From positions 186,001-250,000 of the forward strand of contig NZ_BAGB01000040.1 in assembly GCF_000308615.1 (NCBI RefSeq): 64,000 bases of DNA, given 5' to 3'. The stretch is from Nocardia jiangxiensis NBRC 101359 (lineage in GTDB: Bacteria; Actinomycetota; Actinomycetes; Mycobacteriales; Mycobacteriaceae). The translations under genes and the position numbers were made by a program. Below, in pieces: positions 51,180-59,156 of the stretch. The stretch's first letter is position 1. Each line of letters begins with the position of its first letter. Under the pieces are notes generated by a model. The model did no database searches. It was given only the letters and a program-made list of their open reading frames with translations, and was not told where the DNA came from.

Positions 51180-51198
51180 TACTGTAACAAATACGGTA
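51180..51198. promoter_or_regulatory. Catabolic-island operator A (thiolase operon)
   Basis: TACTGT-AACAAAT-ACGGTA. It lies in the 122-base gap upstream of the thiolase gene and matches the inverted repeat seen at 53736, 55085 and 58152, with the same 7-base spacing and an adjacent TATAG. Confidence 0.65.
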
Positions 51199-51232
51199 TA
51201 GCACCGTCATGGCTCGACCTCGATCATTCTTC

Positions 51233-52090
51233 TCACCTGCCCCACGGGACGGCCTTGACGTAACCGCCGGCGTCCACCCGCAATTGGCTACCAGTGATGT
51301 AGCGTGCGTCGTCACTCGCCAGGAAGACGACGAGATTCGACACGTCCTGCGGTTCGATGTACGGAATCGGCATGGCCTGCATCGCATGGAAGGCGGGCTC
51401 GGCCTCCTCACGGGTGGGCGAGGTCTTGTCCGGGCGGAACACCTGATACATGCCCTCGTTGTGCAGCATGTCGGTGTTCACGTTGGTCGGGTGCACGGCG
51501 TTGACCCGAATCGACTGCTTGGCCAGCTGGATCGACAGGTCGTTGACGTAGTGTGCGACAACCTGTTTCGCGAAGCTGTAGGCCGACCCGCCGGGTCCCT
51601 GCTTGGTGGAGCTGCCCAATTGCGCTGCCAGCGATCCGGTCGCGATGATGGCCCCGCCCGCACCCAGGTGCGGCAGGCTGCCCTGGATGACGTTGAACAC
51701 CCCCGCGAGATCGGTGTCGATCGTGTCCGACCAGGACTGCATGCTCTGCCCCTTGCCCAGGGGCGCGATACCGGCGTTCGCGACGACGATGTCCAGGCGT
51801 CCCAGCGCCTGCACACCGGCGGCGATCGAGCTCCAGACCGCGCTGCGTTCGCGCACGTCCACGATGACGGGATGGGCTCGTACGCCGTGCTTTTCGACCA
51901 GGCGGACGGTTTCGTCCAGATCCTCGGGCCGGGACAGCGGATAGGTGTTGCCGTCGAGGTCCGCGCACAAATCCAGTGCGATGATGCTCGCCCCCTCGGC
52001 TGCGAGACGCACCGCGTGCGAGCGGCCTTGCCCGCGTGCGGCACCGGAGATCACCGCTACCTTGCCGTCCAATTTTCCCACGGGTGACAT
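51233..52090 (-). CDS. Mycofactocin-coupled SDR family oxidoreductase
   Basis: Dehydrogenase of 285 residues. The cofactor loop is SGAARGQGRSHAVRL (residues 15-29), catalytic Ser in ATGSLAAQ and YSFAKQ (Tyr-x3-Lys) near 177. The signature HPTNVNTDMLHNEGMYQVFR near 207 is diagnostic of the mycofactocin-coupled SDR group (TIGR03971), which holds its NAD(H) tightly and passes electrons to the peptide cofactor mycofactocin. Relatives oxidise carveol and other alcohols. The mycofactocin biosynthesis genes are not in this window. It lies 43 bases downstream of the aldehyde dehydrogenase gene, a natural alcohol-to-acid pair. Confidence 0.92.
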   Translation of the reverse strand: MSPVGKLDGKVAVISGAARGQGRSHAVRLAAEGASIIALDLCADLDGNTYPLSRPEDLDETVRLVEKHGVRAHPVIVDVRERSAVWSSIAAGVQALGRLDIVVANAGIAPLGKGQSMQSWSDTIDTDLAGVFNVIQGSLPHLGAGGAIIATGSLAAQLGSSTKQGPGGSAYSFAKQVVAHYVNDLSIQLAKQSIRVNAVHPTNVNTDMLHNEGMYQVFRPDKTSPTREEAEPAFHAMQAMPIPYIEPQDVSNLVVFLASDDARYITGSQLRVDAGGYVKAVPWGR

Positions 52091-52133
52091 CCCTTTCCTC
52101 GGTTCGATGATCGGCCCAGCGGCCACGAATCGG

Positions 52134-53675
52134 TCAGTGCTGCCTGGGAATCCGGCTGCCGATGGTCTTGGTCTCGAGGTATTGCCCGAAGCCCTCCAGG
52201 CCGCACTGGCGGCCGACGCCGCTGTTCTTGTAGCCGCCGAACGGCGCGTCCGCGCCGTAGAACATGCCGCCGTTGACCCCGATCGCGCCGGTGCGGACGC
52301 GGCGTGCGACCGCCATGGCCCGGTCGGTCGATGCGGACAGCACCGCACCGGCCAGGCCGTAGGCGCTGTTGTTGGCGATGCGGATCGCCGCGTCGTCGTC
52401 GTCGAACGGGATCATCACCAGCACCGGCCCGAAGATCTCCTCCTGGGCGATCGCCAGATCGGGGTCCTCGCAGACGAATACGGTCGGCTGCACGTAGTGA
52501 CCGCCCGCCAGTTCCACGGGCAGCGACTCGACGCTCCTGCCTCCGGTCACCAGACGAGCGCCGTCCACCGTCGCCCGGGTGCACGCGTCCAGGACACGCT
52601 TGCGTTGAGTCGCGGTGATCACCGGTCCGACCAGCGTGTCGGGTGACGCAGGATCGCCGACCGGGACCGCGTCGAACGCCGACGCGACACCGGCGACCAT
52701 GTCGTCGAATGCCGAGCGATGCACCAGCATCCGGCTCGTCGCGGCGCACGCCTGCCCGGCGTGCACGCAGACGCCCACCGCGCTGCGCAGGGCCGCGACC
52801 GGATCGGCGTCCTCCAGCACGATCAACGCCGACTTTCCGCCCAATTCGAGAAATGTGCGCTTCATCGTCTCCGCGCCCAGCCGCATCAGCGCCCGCCCGA
52901 CCGCGGTCGACCCGGTGAACGAGATCATGTCGACCCGCGGATCGGTGGCCAGCAGGCTCGCGACGTCGTTGGACGGCGTCGGCACGACATTGACCACACC
53001 CGGCGGGATATCGGTGCGCTCGGCGATGATCCGGCCGATCCGGGTGGCGTTCCACGGCGTGTTCGGATCCGGCTTGAGCACGACGGTATTTCCCGCGGCC
53101 AGCGCGGGACCGAGCTTGTTCAGAATCACCTCGACCGGGAAATTCGACGGGCAGATCGCCGCGACCACACCCACCGGTTCCTGAACCACCGTGCGCACAT
53201 TGCGTTCGCCGAACAGCCCGCCGCCGCAAAGGGTTCGCTCCCATTCGAATTCACCGATCAGCCGCGCGGGGTACCGCAACGATTCGGCCAGCGGCCAGTC
53301 CAGCTGCGCGTTGCGCAGAGTCATCGTGGGACATCCGACCTCCGCGACGAGTTCGTCGGCGAACTCCTGCTTTTCGTCCTCGAGCCCCTGCTGCAGTTGC
53401 GCCAGGCAGCGCCGGCGCAGCGCTCGATCGGTGGACCACCCGGTCTCGTCGAACGCACGCCTGGCGGCGTCGATCGCGCGAAGCATGTCCTGCGGACCGG
53501 CCGCGGCGGTGACACCGAGCGAAGCGCCGGTGGCCGGGCTGAAGTTCTCGAACTCCTCGCCATCGGTCGCCGAGGTCAGCTCGCCGTCGATCAGCAGGCG
53601 AGGCTCGGCTCGCGCCGCTGCGCGGCGACCCACATCGGCACTGGTGGCCGGGGTCTGCCCGACGATCTCGCTCAC
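52134..53675 (-). CDS. Aldehyde dehydrogenase
   Basis: NAD(P)-dependent aldehyde dehydrogenase of 513 residues. Cofactor and active-site motifs are ICPSNFPVEVILNKLGPALA near 173, KPDPNTPWNA, the catalytic Glu in FLELGGKSALIV near 274 and the nucleophilic Cys in HAGQACAATSRM near 308. EEIFGPVLVMIPF follows. The N-terminus ARAEPRLLIDGELTSATDGE is slightly extended. It would oxidise the aldehyde made by the next gene's SDR. It faces a CoA-transferase gene across operator B. Confidence 0.93.
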   Translation of the reverse strand: MSEIVGQTPATSADVGRRAAARAEPRLLIDGELTSATDGEEFENFSPATGASLGVTAAAGPQDMLRAIDAARRAFDETGWSTDRALRRRCLAQLQQGLEDEKQEFADELVAEVGCPTMTLRNAQLDWPLAESLRYPARLIGEFEWERTLCGGGLFGERNVRTVVQEPVGVVAAICPSNFPVEVILNKLGPALAAGNTVVLKPDPNTPWNATRIGRIIAERTDIPPGVVNVVPTPSNDVASLLATDPRVDMISFTGSTAVGRALMRLGAETMKRTFLELGGKSALIVLEDADPVAALRSAVGVCVHAGQACAATSRMLVHRSAFDDMVAGVASAFDAVPVGDPASPDTLVGPVITATQRKRVLDACTRATVDGARLVTGGRSVESLPVELAGGHYVQPTVFVCEDPDLAIAQEEIFGPVLVMIPFDDDDAAIRIANNSAYGLAGAVLSASTDRAMAVARRVRTGAIGVNGGMFYGADAPFGGYKNSGVGRQCGLEGFGQYLETKTIGSRIPRQH

Positions 53676-53735
53676 ATTCCCTCCTGATCATCGGCAGCAG
53701 AATCCGCGATGTCACGAAATCCATTCTGGATGAGT

Positions 53736-53754
53736 AACTGTAACGTTTACCGTA
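53736..53754. promoter_or_regulatory. Catabolic-island operator B (ALDH / CaiB divergent promoter)
   Basis: AACTGT-AACGTTT-ACCGTA, followed by TATAG, in the 121-base region between the divergent aldehyde dehydrogenase and CaiB/BaiF genes. Its position allows control of both directions. Confidence 0.65.
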
Positions 53755-53796
53755 TAGTTCTTCAAGACATCGAGCGATCGGAAGAAGGGAACACCC

Positions 53797-55017
53797 ATGT
53801 CGGGCCTGCTCAACGGCATTCGGGTTGTCGAACTGGCGTCCTGGACATACGTCCCCTGCGGCGGCGCCGCCCTGGCGGACTGGGGCGCGGAGGTCATCAA
53901 GGTCGAGGACACCGCCGGGGGTGACCCGTGCCGCAATCTGGTGGTCGGCGGTCTGACTCCCGAAAGTTCCCCGGTCCGCGCCAATTTCATGATGGAGCTG
54001 GGCAATCACGGTAAGCGCAGCATCGGGGTGAACATTAAATCCGAGCGTGGCCGCGCGATCATCGGCAAGCTGATCGCCAGTGCGGACGTCTTCCTGACCA
54101 ACTGGCTCCCGGGGCCGCTCGAACGCGCGGGCCTGACCGTGCCGCAGATCCGGGAGTTCAACCCGAACGTCGTCATCGCCCGCGGCAGCGGCCACGGCAG
54201 CCGGGGCGCCGAGCGGGACCGGGGCGGCTTCGACGCGGCCAGCTATATGGCCCGCGCGGGGGTCGCATATGCCCTGTCCCCCAGCGACGTCGAATATCCG
54301 GTGACCCAGGGCCCGGCGTTCGGCGATCTGCAAGGCGGGATAACCCTCGCCGGAGGCATCGCCGCGGCCCTGTTCCATCGCGAGCGGACCGGGCGAGCCC
54401 CCATCGTGGACAGTTCCCTACTGGCCCAGGGTATGTGGGCGATCGCACCGGATATCGCGGCGGCGGACTACTACGGAGTCGATCGCATCCCCGCCGGGCC
54501 GGCGGGCACCGCACTCAACCCCGCGGTGAATCGCTACAAGACCCGCGACGGACGGTGGGTGCAGCTGATGCTGTTGCAGACCGACCGCTTCTGGCAGGGG
54601 TTCTGTGAGCGGATCGGCAGGTCCGATCTCGCGACCGACGAGCGCTTCGTTCCGCTGTCCAACCTGGTCGCCAATCAGGAGGCCGCCACCGCCGAATTGC
54701 GCAGGACGTTCGCCGAACGCGATCTGAGCGAATGGCAGAAGACGCTCGCCGACGAGCCCGCCGTCTGGGCCACCCTCGCCAGCCCTCGGGAAGTCCTGGA
54801 CGATCCGCAGGTGGCAGCCAACGGGTATCTGATGGACGTCACCGACGACACCGGTAAACACTACCGAACCGTCTGCGCCCCTGTGCAATTCGATGAAACT
54901 CCGCCGCCGCCGAGTCACTCCCCCGAATACGGCGAGCACACCGAGGCGATCCTGCTCAAGCTCGGACTGGACTGGGACGACATCACCGCAGCCAAGGACG
55001 ACGGCGCGATTCTCTGA
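53797..55017 (+). CDS. CaiB/BaiF family CoA-transferase
   Basis: Class III CoA-transferase of 406 residues. GIRVVELASWTYVPCGGAAL and WGAEVIKVEDTAGGDPCRNL form the N-terminal CoA-binding fold. NHGKRSIGVNIKSERGR and the catalytic Asp in FDAASYMARAGVAYAL near 150 are present. It differs from the Ict-like protein at 42.1 kb and probably acts on the acid made by the flanking aldehyde dehydrogenase. Alternatively, relatives act as alpha-methylacyl-CoA racemases, which would suit a branched side chain. Confidence 0.88.
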   Translation: MSGLLNGIRVVELASWTYVPCGGAALADWGAEVIKVEDTAGGDPCRNLVVGGLTPESSPVRANFMMELGNHGKRSIGVNIKSERGRAIIGKLIASADVFLTNWLPGPLERAGLTVPQIREFNPNVVIARGSGHGSRGAERDRGGFDAASYMARAGVAYALSPSDVEYPVTQGPAFGDLQGGITLAGGIAAALFHRERTGRAPIVDSSLLAQGMWAIAPDIAAADYYGVDRIPAGPAGTALNPAVNRYKTRDGRWVQLMLLQTDRFWQGFCERIGRSDLATDERFVPLSNLVANQEAATAELRRTFAERDLSEWQKTLADEPAVWATLASPREVLDDPQVAANGYLMDVTDDTGKHYRTVCAPVQFDETPPPPSHSPEYGEHTEAILLKLGLDWDDITAAKDDGAIL

Positions 55018-55084
55018 GCGCCGCCACCCGTGCCGCGCGAGCAGTCCCTATCGACGAGTCCGCCAGGACAGCTACCCTAAGCTA

Positions 55085-55103
55085 TATCGTAAGCAATACA
55101 GTA
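55085..55103. promoter_or_regulatory. Catabolic-island operator C (amidohydrolase promoter)
   Basis: TATCGT-AAGCAAT-ACAGTA, in opposite orientation to copies A and B, 24 bases upstream of the amidohydrolase start. Confidence 0.6.
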
Positions 55104-55126
55104 TGCCTTTTCGAAGGAGCGTGATC

Positions 55127-56425
55127 ATGGACGAGAACGACATGATCCTGATCAGCGTCGATGACCACATCATCGAACCGCCGGACATGTTCAAGAACCA
55201 TCTGCCGCAGAAGTACGCCGCGGACGCCCCGCGGCTGATCCACACCGACGACGGCGCCGATGTGTGGAAATTCCGCGAGGTCACGGTGCCGAACGTGGCG
55301 TTGAACGCCGTCGCGGGGCGCCCCAAGGACGAGTACGGCCTCGAACCCGAAGGGCTGGACGAGATCCGGCCCGGCTGTTACGACGTGGACCAGCGCGTCC
55401 AGGACATGAATGCGGGCGGGGTTCTGGCCTCGATGAACTTCCCGTCGTTCCCGGGCTTCGCGGCCCGGCTGTTCGCCACCGAGGACCCGGACTTCTCCCT
55501 GGCTCTCGTGCGCGCTTACAACGATTGGCACATCGATGAGTGGTGCGGCGCCTATCCCGGCCGTTTCATCCCGATGGCCTTGCCGGTGATCTGGGATGCG
55601 CAGGCGTGCGCGGCGGAGGTCCGCCGCTGCGCGGACAAGGGCGTGCACTCGCTGACGTTCTCGGAAAACCCTGCCGCACTGGGCTATCCGAGTTTCCACG
55701 ACCCGTACTGGAATCCACTGTGGCAGGCATTGGTGGACACCGACACCGTGTGCAGCGTGCACATCGGATCCTCCGGCCGGTTGTCCGTGCCCGCGGTCGA
55801 TTCGCCCCCGGATGTGATGATCACGCTGCAGCCGATGAACATCGTGCAGGCTGCCGCCGATCTGCTGTGGTCGCGGCCGGTCAAGGACTACCCGGACCTG
55901 AAGATCGCGCTATCCGAGGGTGGCACCGGCTGGATCCCGTACTTCCTCGAACGCATCGACCGCACCTACGAGATGCATTCCGCCTGGACGTTGCAGGACT
56001 TCGGCGGCAAACTCCCCTCGGAGGTGTTCCGCGAGCACTTCCTGACCTGTTTCATCAGCGATCCGATCGGTGTGCGGCTGCGCAACGAGATCGGCATCGA
56101 CAACATCTCCTGGGAAATGGACTACCCGCACAGCGATTCCATGTGGCCGGACGCCCCGGAGGTGCTGCACGAGGTGCTGCGTCGTGAGCAGGTGCCGGAC
56201 GACGAGATCCACAAGATGACTCATCTCAACGCCATGCGCTGGTACTCCTTCGATCCGTTCCAGCATGTGCCGCGCGAGCAGGCGACCGTCGGTGCGCTGC
56301 GAGCCGCGGCCGCCGATCACGACGTCAGTATTCAGGCGCGCAGTCACAAGCACACGTCGGCGGAAGACAAGCTCGCGGCGTTCCAGACCCAGATCAAGGC
56401 GGCCACCGCGCACACCGCGAGCTGA
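55127..56425 (+). CDS. Amidohydrolase family protein (amidohydrolase_2/ACMSD-like)
   Basis: Metal-dependent hydrolase or decarboxylase of 432 residues. The N-terminal metal motif is SVDDHIIEPPDMF (D-x-H-x2-E form) near residues 10-22. VHIGSSG near 220 supplies a further His, and the C-terminal Asp is in WEMDYPHSDSMWPDAP near 327. The ACMSD branch decarboxylates or hydrolyses ring-derived acids, and such proteins are frequent in actinobacterial steroid and aromatic clusters. GAAGGAG lies upstream of the ATG at 55127. It has its own operator and a strong terminator behind it. Confidence 0.9.
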   Translation: MDENDMILISVDDHIIEPPDMFKNHLPQKYAADAPRLIHTDDGADVWKFREVTVPNVALNAVAGRPKDEYGLEPEGLDEIRPGCYDVDQRVQDMNAGGVLASMNFPSFPGFAARLFATEDPDFSLALVRAYNDWHIDEWCGAYPGRFIPMALPVIWDAQACAAEVRRCADKGVHSLTFSENPAALGYPSFHDPYWNPLWQALVDTDTVCSVHIGSSGRLSVPAVDSPPDVMITLQPMNIVQAAADLLWSRPVKDYPDLKIALSEGGTGWIPYFLERIDRTYEMHSAWTLQDFGGKLPSEVFREHFLTCFISDPIGVRLRNEIGIDNISWEMDYPHSDSMWPDAPEVLHEVLRREQVPDDEIHKMTHLNAMRWYSFDPFQHVPREQATVGALRAAAADHDVSIQARSHKHTSAEDKLAAFQTQIKAATAHTAS

Positions 56426-56457
56426 CCCGGCCACCGCAACACGCCTGTCGCGGTCCT

Positions 56458-56502
56458 GACGGACGCCCACCTGGCCGGTCCCCGGCCAGGTGGGCGTCCG
56501 TC
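56458..56502. terminator. Perfect 21-bp stem terminator
   Basis: Arms of 21 bases (56458-56478 and 56482-56502) pair perfectly around a 3-base centre TCC; the stem is GACGGACG...GGCCGG on the left. It follows the amidohydrolase stop by 33 bases and precedes the end of the convergent isochorismatase-like pseudogene, so it can serve both strands. A short T-containing tract (GTTTCCC) follows on the plus side. Confidence 0.9.
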
Positions 56503-56623
56503 GTTTCCCTACGTATTTCGCGACTACGTCAGCCAACCCATGTGGATCGCATGGCTTCGCGAGACGACTGCCGACTACTGCGCCCGGAAAAGTGTTGCGG
56601 CGCACTCTCGTCGAAGAACTCGC

Positions 56624-57113
56624 CTAGCGGGACTGCTGCGTCCAGGCGTCGATCAGCTCGGCTGTCGTGGAACACTGCGTCCAGATCGGTGCCACCCATG
56701 GGGCCCAGGCCGTGTCCGCGGGTCAGGACGAGGTCGATCGGTTCGGGGCCGAGTTCCGGCAAGATCGCGGCTCCCGGACTTCCGGGCGTCACATCGACTC
56801 CGCACCGCCCGATGTCGAACAGTTTCGCATTGTGGTTGGCGCCCTGGCCATCTGCGCGCCGCGTCACCACGCAGTGCACGATCCGGACTCCGGCCGCGCG
56901 CGCTGCGGGCAGCAGCCTGCCGATATTGGGCAGCGCCTCGCGCCGGGCCTCGTGCGCCAATGCCGCGAGCCCGGCATCCGGGCCCACCACCGCACCCTGG
57001 CACTCCTGAACGACCACGGCCGTGCGGTCCGGCGCAACCAGCTGCGCCGGTAACGCCGGGCGGGCCGGGCGCGTCGCGGCGCGCGAATCCCGGCCGCCGC
57101 TCGATGCGCTCAC
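56624..57113 (-). pseudogene. Isochorismatase-like (cysteine hydrolase) gene with internal deletion
   Basis: The frame from GTG 57113 encodes the first two thirds of an isochorismatase-like hydrolase: the catalytic-Asp strand region TAVVVQECQGAVVGPDAGL near 30-48, VRIVHCVVTRRADGQGANHN near 80 and RGHGLGPMGGTDLDAV near 138. There the family pattern breaks off. In another frame the family's C-terminal end, TTAELIDAWTQQSR and a stop at 56624, follows at once. About 65 residues including the catalytic Cys region are missing. The start overlaps the Rieske gene's stop (GTGA), so it was once a coupled second gene of that operon. Confidence 0.7.
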
Positions 57114-58123
57114 GCCGAGGTGCTCGCGGCGTCCTGCGGGGGCACGTCGTAGAACTGTGTGGCCCATTTCCGCAGCGACAGATAAGGCTTCACATCCTTG
57201 GGCGACAGCGGCGGATGCTCGACGTACTTCTGATACCGCCAGATGCTGAGGTCTTCCCAGACGGTGATCAGGAACTGCTTCTCCACCCGCTCGCGAACCT
57301 CCGGCGGCGGCACATCGGACTCGTCGCCGGGATTTCGTGGCCACCAGATGGAGTAGAACAGGTCCGAGCATTCGTCATCGACGGGCGTCGTCGCGAAGAT
57401 GAGCCGGTGTTTCGAGGAACCCTCGAAGGCGCTGATCGACCCGCCCAGTCCGAACATCTGCGCATGGATCCGCAGCGCCATCTTGTCCGGGTCGGCACTG
57501 CGCGCGTCCGGCCACCCGGTCAGGAAGGACCAGGTGTGATCCTCTTCGCGCCAGTCCAGCATCTGCGGAGTGACCGTGGCGCCGTGCACGTATTCGAAAT
57601 GCAGACTGTCCGGGCCGTTTTCCAGAACCACCTGCGGATGTACCGGCGCCCGCTCGCTCTTGCGGGAGAACTCCGGATACGGCCGGTAGTAGCCCGACGG
57701 GTCGATCCCGACATCGGGGAACAGTTCGAAGATGTCGGGCATCTGCCATTGCGGCTCCTTGCCGTGGGGCTGATGCCACATGAACACACAACCGTTCTGT
57801 TCATCGACCGGGTAGACGCGCAGCCGCAGACCGCGGTTGACCCGGTCCTCCCCCGGAATCTTTCGATTGCGGCCGTCCGGGCCCCATCGCCAGCCGTGGA
57901 ACGGGCACTCGACGCAGTCACCGACCACCTTGCCGCCGTGGCCGATGTGCGCGCCGAGGTGCCGACAGTGACCGGTGAGAATATGCAGCCCACCGGATTC
58001 GTCACGGTAGGCCACGAGATCCTCGCCGAAGTACCGCAGCGGCCGGACCTCTCCGGTCGGGAACTCCGCGGACCACCCCACCATGAACCACCCGGTGACC
58101 TTCCAGGTGAAGGGAACCTTCAC
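57110..58123 (-). CDS. Rieske [2Fe-2S] oxygenase, KshA-like terminal oxygenase
   Basis: Terminal oxygenase of 337 residues. The Rieske cluster ligands are CRHLGAH and CPFHGW (C-x-H ... C-x2-H) near residues 53-76. The mononuclear iron site is NGPDSLHFEYVHG near 168-180 (Asp-x2-His-x4-His). Length and the conserved N-terminal WFMVGWSAEFPTGEVRPLRY match the KshA type, which hydroxylates steroid or terpenoid rings with electrons from a separate reductase; no reductase gene is in the window. Operator D lies upstream. Substrate is inferred only loosely. Confidence 0.9.
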   Translation of the reverse strand: MKVPFTWKVTGWFMVGWSAEFPTGEVRPLRYFGEDLVAYRDESGGLHILTGHCRHLGAHIGHGGKVVGDCVECPFHGWRWGPDGRNRKIPGEDRVNRGLRLRVYPVDEQNGCVFMWHQPHGKEPQWQMPDIFELFPDVGIDPSGYYRPYPEFSRKSERAPVHPQVVLENGPDSLHFEYVHGATVTPQMLDWREEDHTWSFLTGWPDARSADPDKMALRIHAQMFGLGGSISAFEGSSKHRLIFATTPVDDECSDLFYSIWWPRNPGDESDVPPPEVRERVEKQFLITVWEDLSIWRYQKYVEHPPLSPKDVKPYLSLRKWATQFYDVPPQDAASTSA

Positions 58124-58151
58124 GTGACACCTCCAGAGGACACTTCAGTCG

Positions 58152-58170
58152 TACTGTTTTATTTACAGTA
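58152..58170. promoter_or_regulatory. Catabolic-island operator D (Rieske oxygenase promoter)
   Basis: TACTGT-TTTATTT-ACAGTA, the only copy with perfectly complementary arms, 28 bases upstream of the Rieske oxygenase start. It defines the consensus for copies A, B and C. Confidence 0.75.
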
Positions 58171-58262
58171 GTACATCCAGCAGGTCGGCGCGACCCCCGG
58201 TTCCGGTCGATCGCGGCCGGTGCGGGTTCCGCTTTCCGGTGCCGCAGTGGCGATCTCGCGGA

Positions 58263-59156
58263 TCACCGTGCCGATCGCAGCACGCACTGCTCCACGAACG
58301 ACAGCAGCCCGAGGTGATACGCGCGCGCGGCGTATCCGACGCTGAGGGTGTGGCCGCTGTCGGGCTGAAGGGGGTGCAGGAACCGGGGAGCGCCCGCGAA
58401 CAGCGCTTGGATCTCGGCGAGGGCGGCGGGATCGGTTCGCCAGAATCTCTCGTATTCCGCGTGCGTGCACCGGACGGGAATCCGCACGTGGCGGGCGAGT
58501 TGACGCAGATCCTCGGGCCAGTCCCGCAGCACCGTCCCCTCGTAGGGTGGGCTCGAGCAGCCGATCAGCTTGCCGCCCAGAAGTTCCGGCGGAAACAGAT
58601 CGGCCGGGTACCACAGCATTTCACCGATCAGCGCCGCGCCCCGGCGCGTGCGCGTCATCTCGTCGATCCGTGCGCGCGCCTCGGTGTGCTTGCGCAACCC
58701 GGTGCCCGCGAGTTCCACGCCCAGCAGCGTCTGCCCGCGCTGGTCCGCGGCCATCCGCAACGCCAGGTCGCAGCCGGCCGAGTGGGCCGACAGGAACACT
58801 CCCGCACCCCGCGGACGCGAATCCAGCAGGGTCTCGGCGAGCCCGTAGCAGGCATCCACCCGCCGGGCCGGTTCGTCGAAGGTGCGTGCGTACGGCGCCG
58901 AGGCGCCGTATCCGGGCCGGTCGAGCGCGAGCACGGTGAAACCGAGTGCCGCGGCGGTGCGCAGCAGCGACAGTGCGGGATGACCCGGGCAGTCGAAATA
59001 CCGTGCGGTGGTTGCGCCGCCGTGCAGTGCGAGCACAACCGCGCGGGGCTGATCGGCCTCGACGCACAACGCCGACATCGGTATCCCGTCGACTTCGACC
59101 ACCCGGGGAATCACGACGTCTCGCTCGACTCCCTCCGTCACCATCTGCGCGGTCAT
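58263..59156 (-). CDS. Alpha/beta hydrolase
   Basis: Hydrolase of about 297 residues. ALHGGATTARYFD (oxyanion strand, residues 42-54) and the nucleophile elbow SAHSAGCDLALRMA (Ser near 125) are clear. The late His is in PDSGHTLSVGYAARA near 270. A cap domain (about 145-215) separates them. ATG 59156 overlaps the TGA of the DUF35-thiolase gene (ATGA). A role as ester, lactone or C-C hydrolase in the same pathway is likely, but the substrate is unknown. Confidence 0.88.
   Translation of the reverse strand: MTAQMVTEGVERDVVIPRVVEVDGIPMSALCVEADQPRAVVLALHGGATTARYFDCPGHPALSLLRTAAALGFTVLALDRPGYGASAPYARTFDEPARRVDACYGLAETLLDSRPRGAGVFLSAHSAGCDLALRMAADQRGQTLLGVELAGTGLRKHTEARARIDEMTRTRRGAALIGEMLWYPADLFPPELLGGKLIGCSSPPYEGTVLRDWPEDLRQLARHVRIPVRCTHAEYERFWRTDPAALAEIQALFAGAPRFLHPLQPDSGHTLSVGYAARAYHLGLLSFVEQCVLRSAR

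Noticed and set aside
51180..58170. KstR or KstR2 binding sites as explanation of the island repeats
   Set aside because: The repeats lack the AAC/GTT core of KstR and the CAAG/CTTG core of KstR2 as I know them.
56540..58171. 543-codon plus-strand open frame opposite the Rieske gene
   Set aside because: Antisense to the Rieske motifs and the coupled pseudogene; composition not protein-like.
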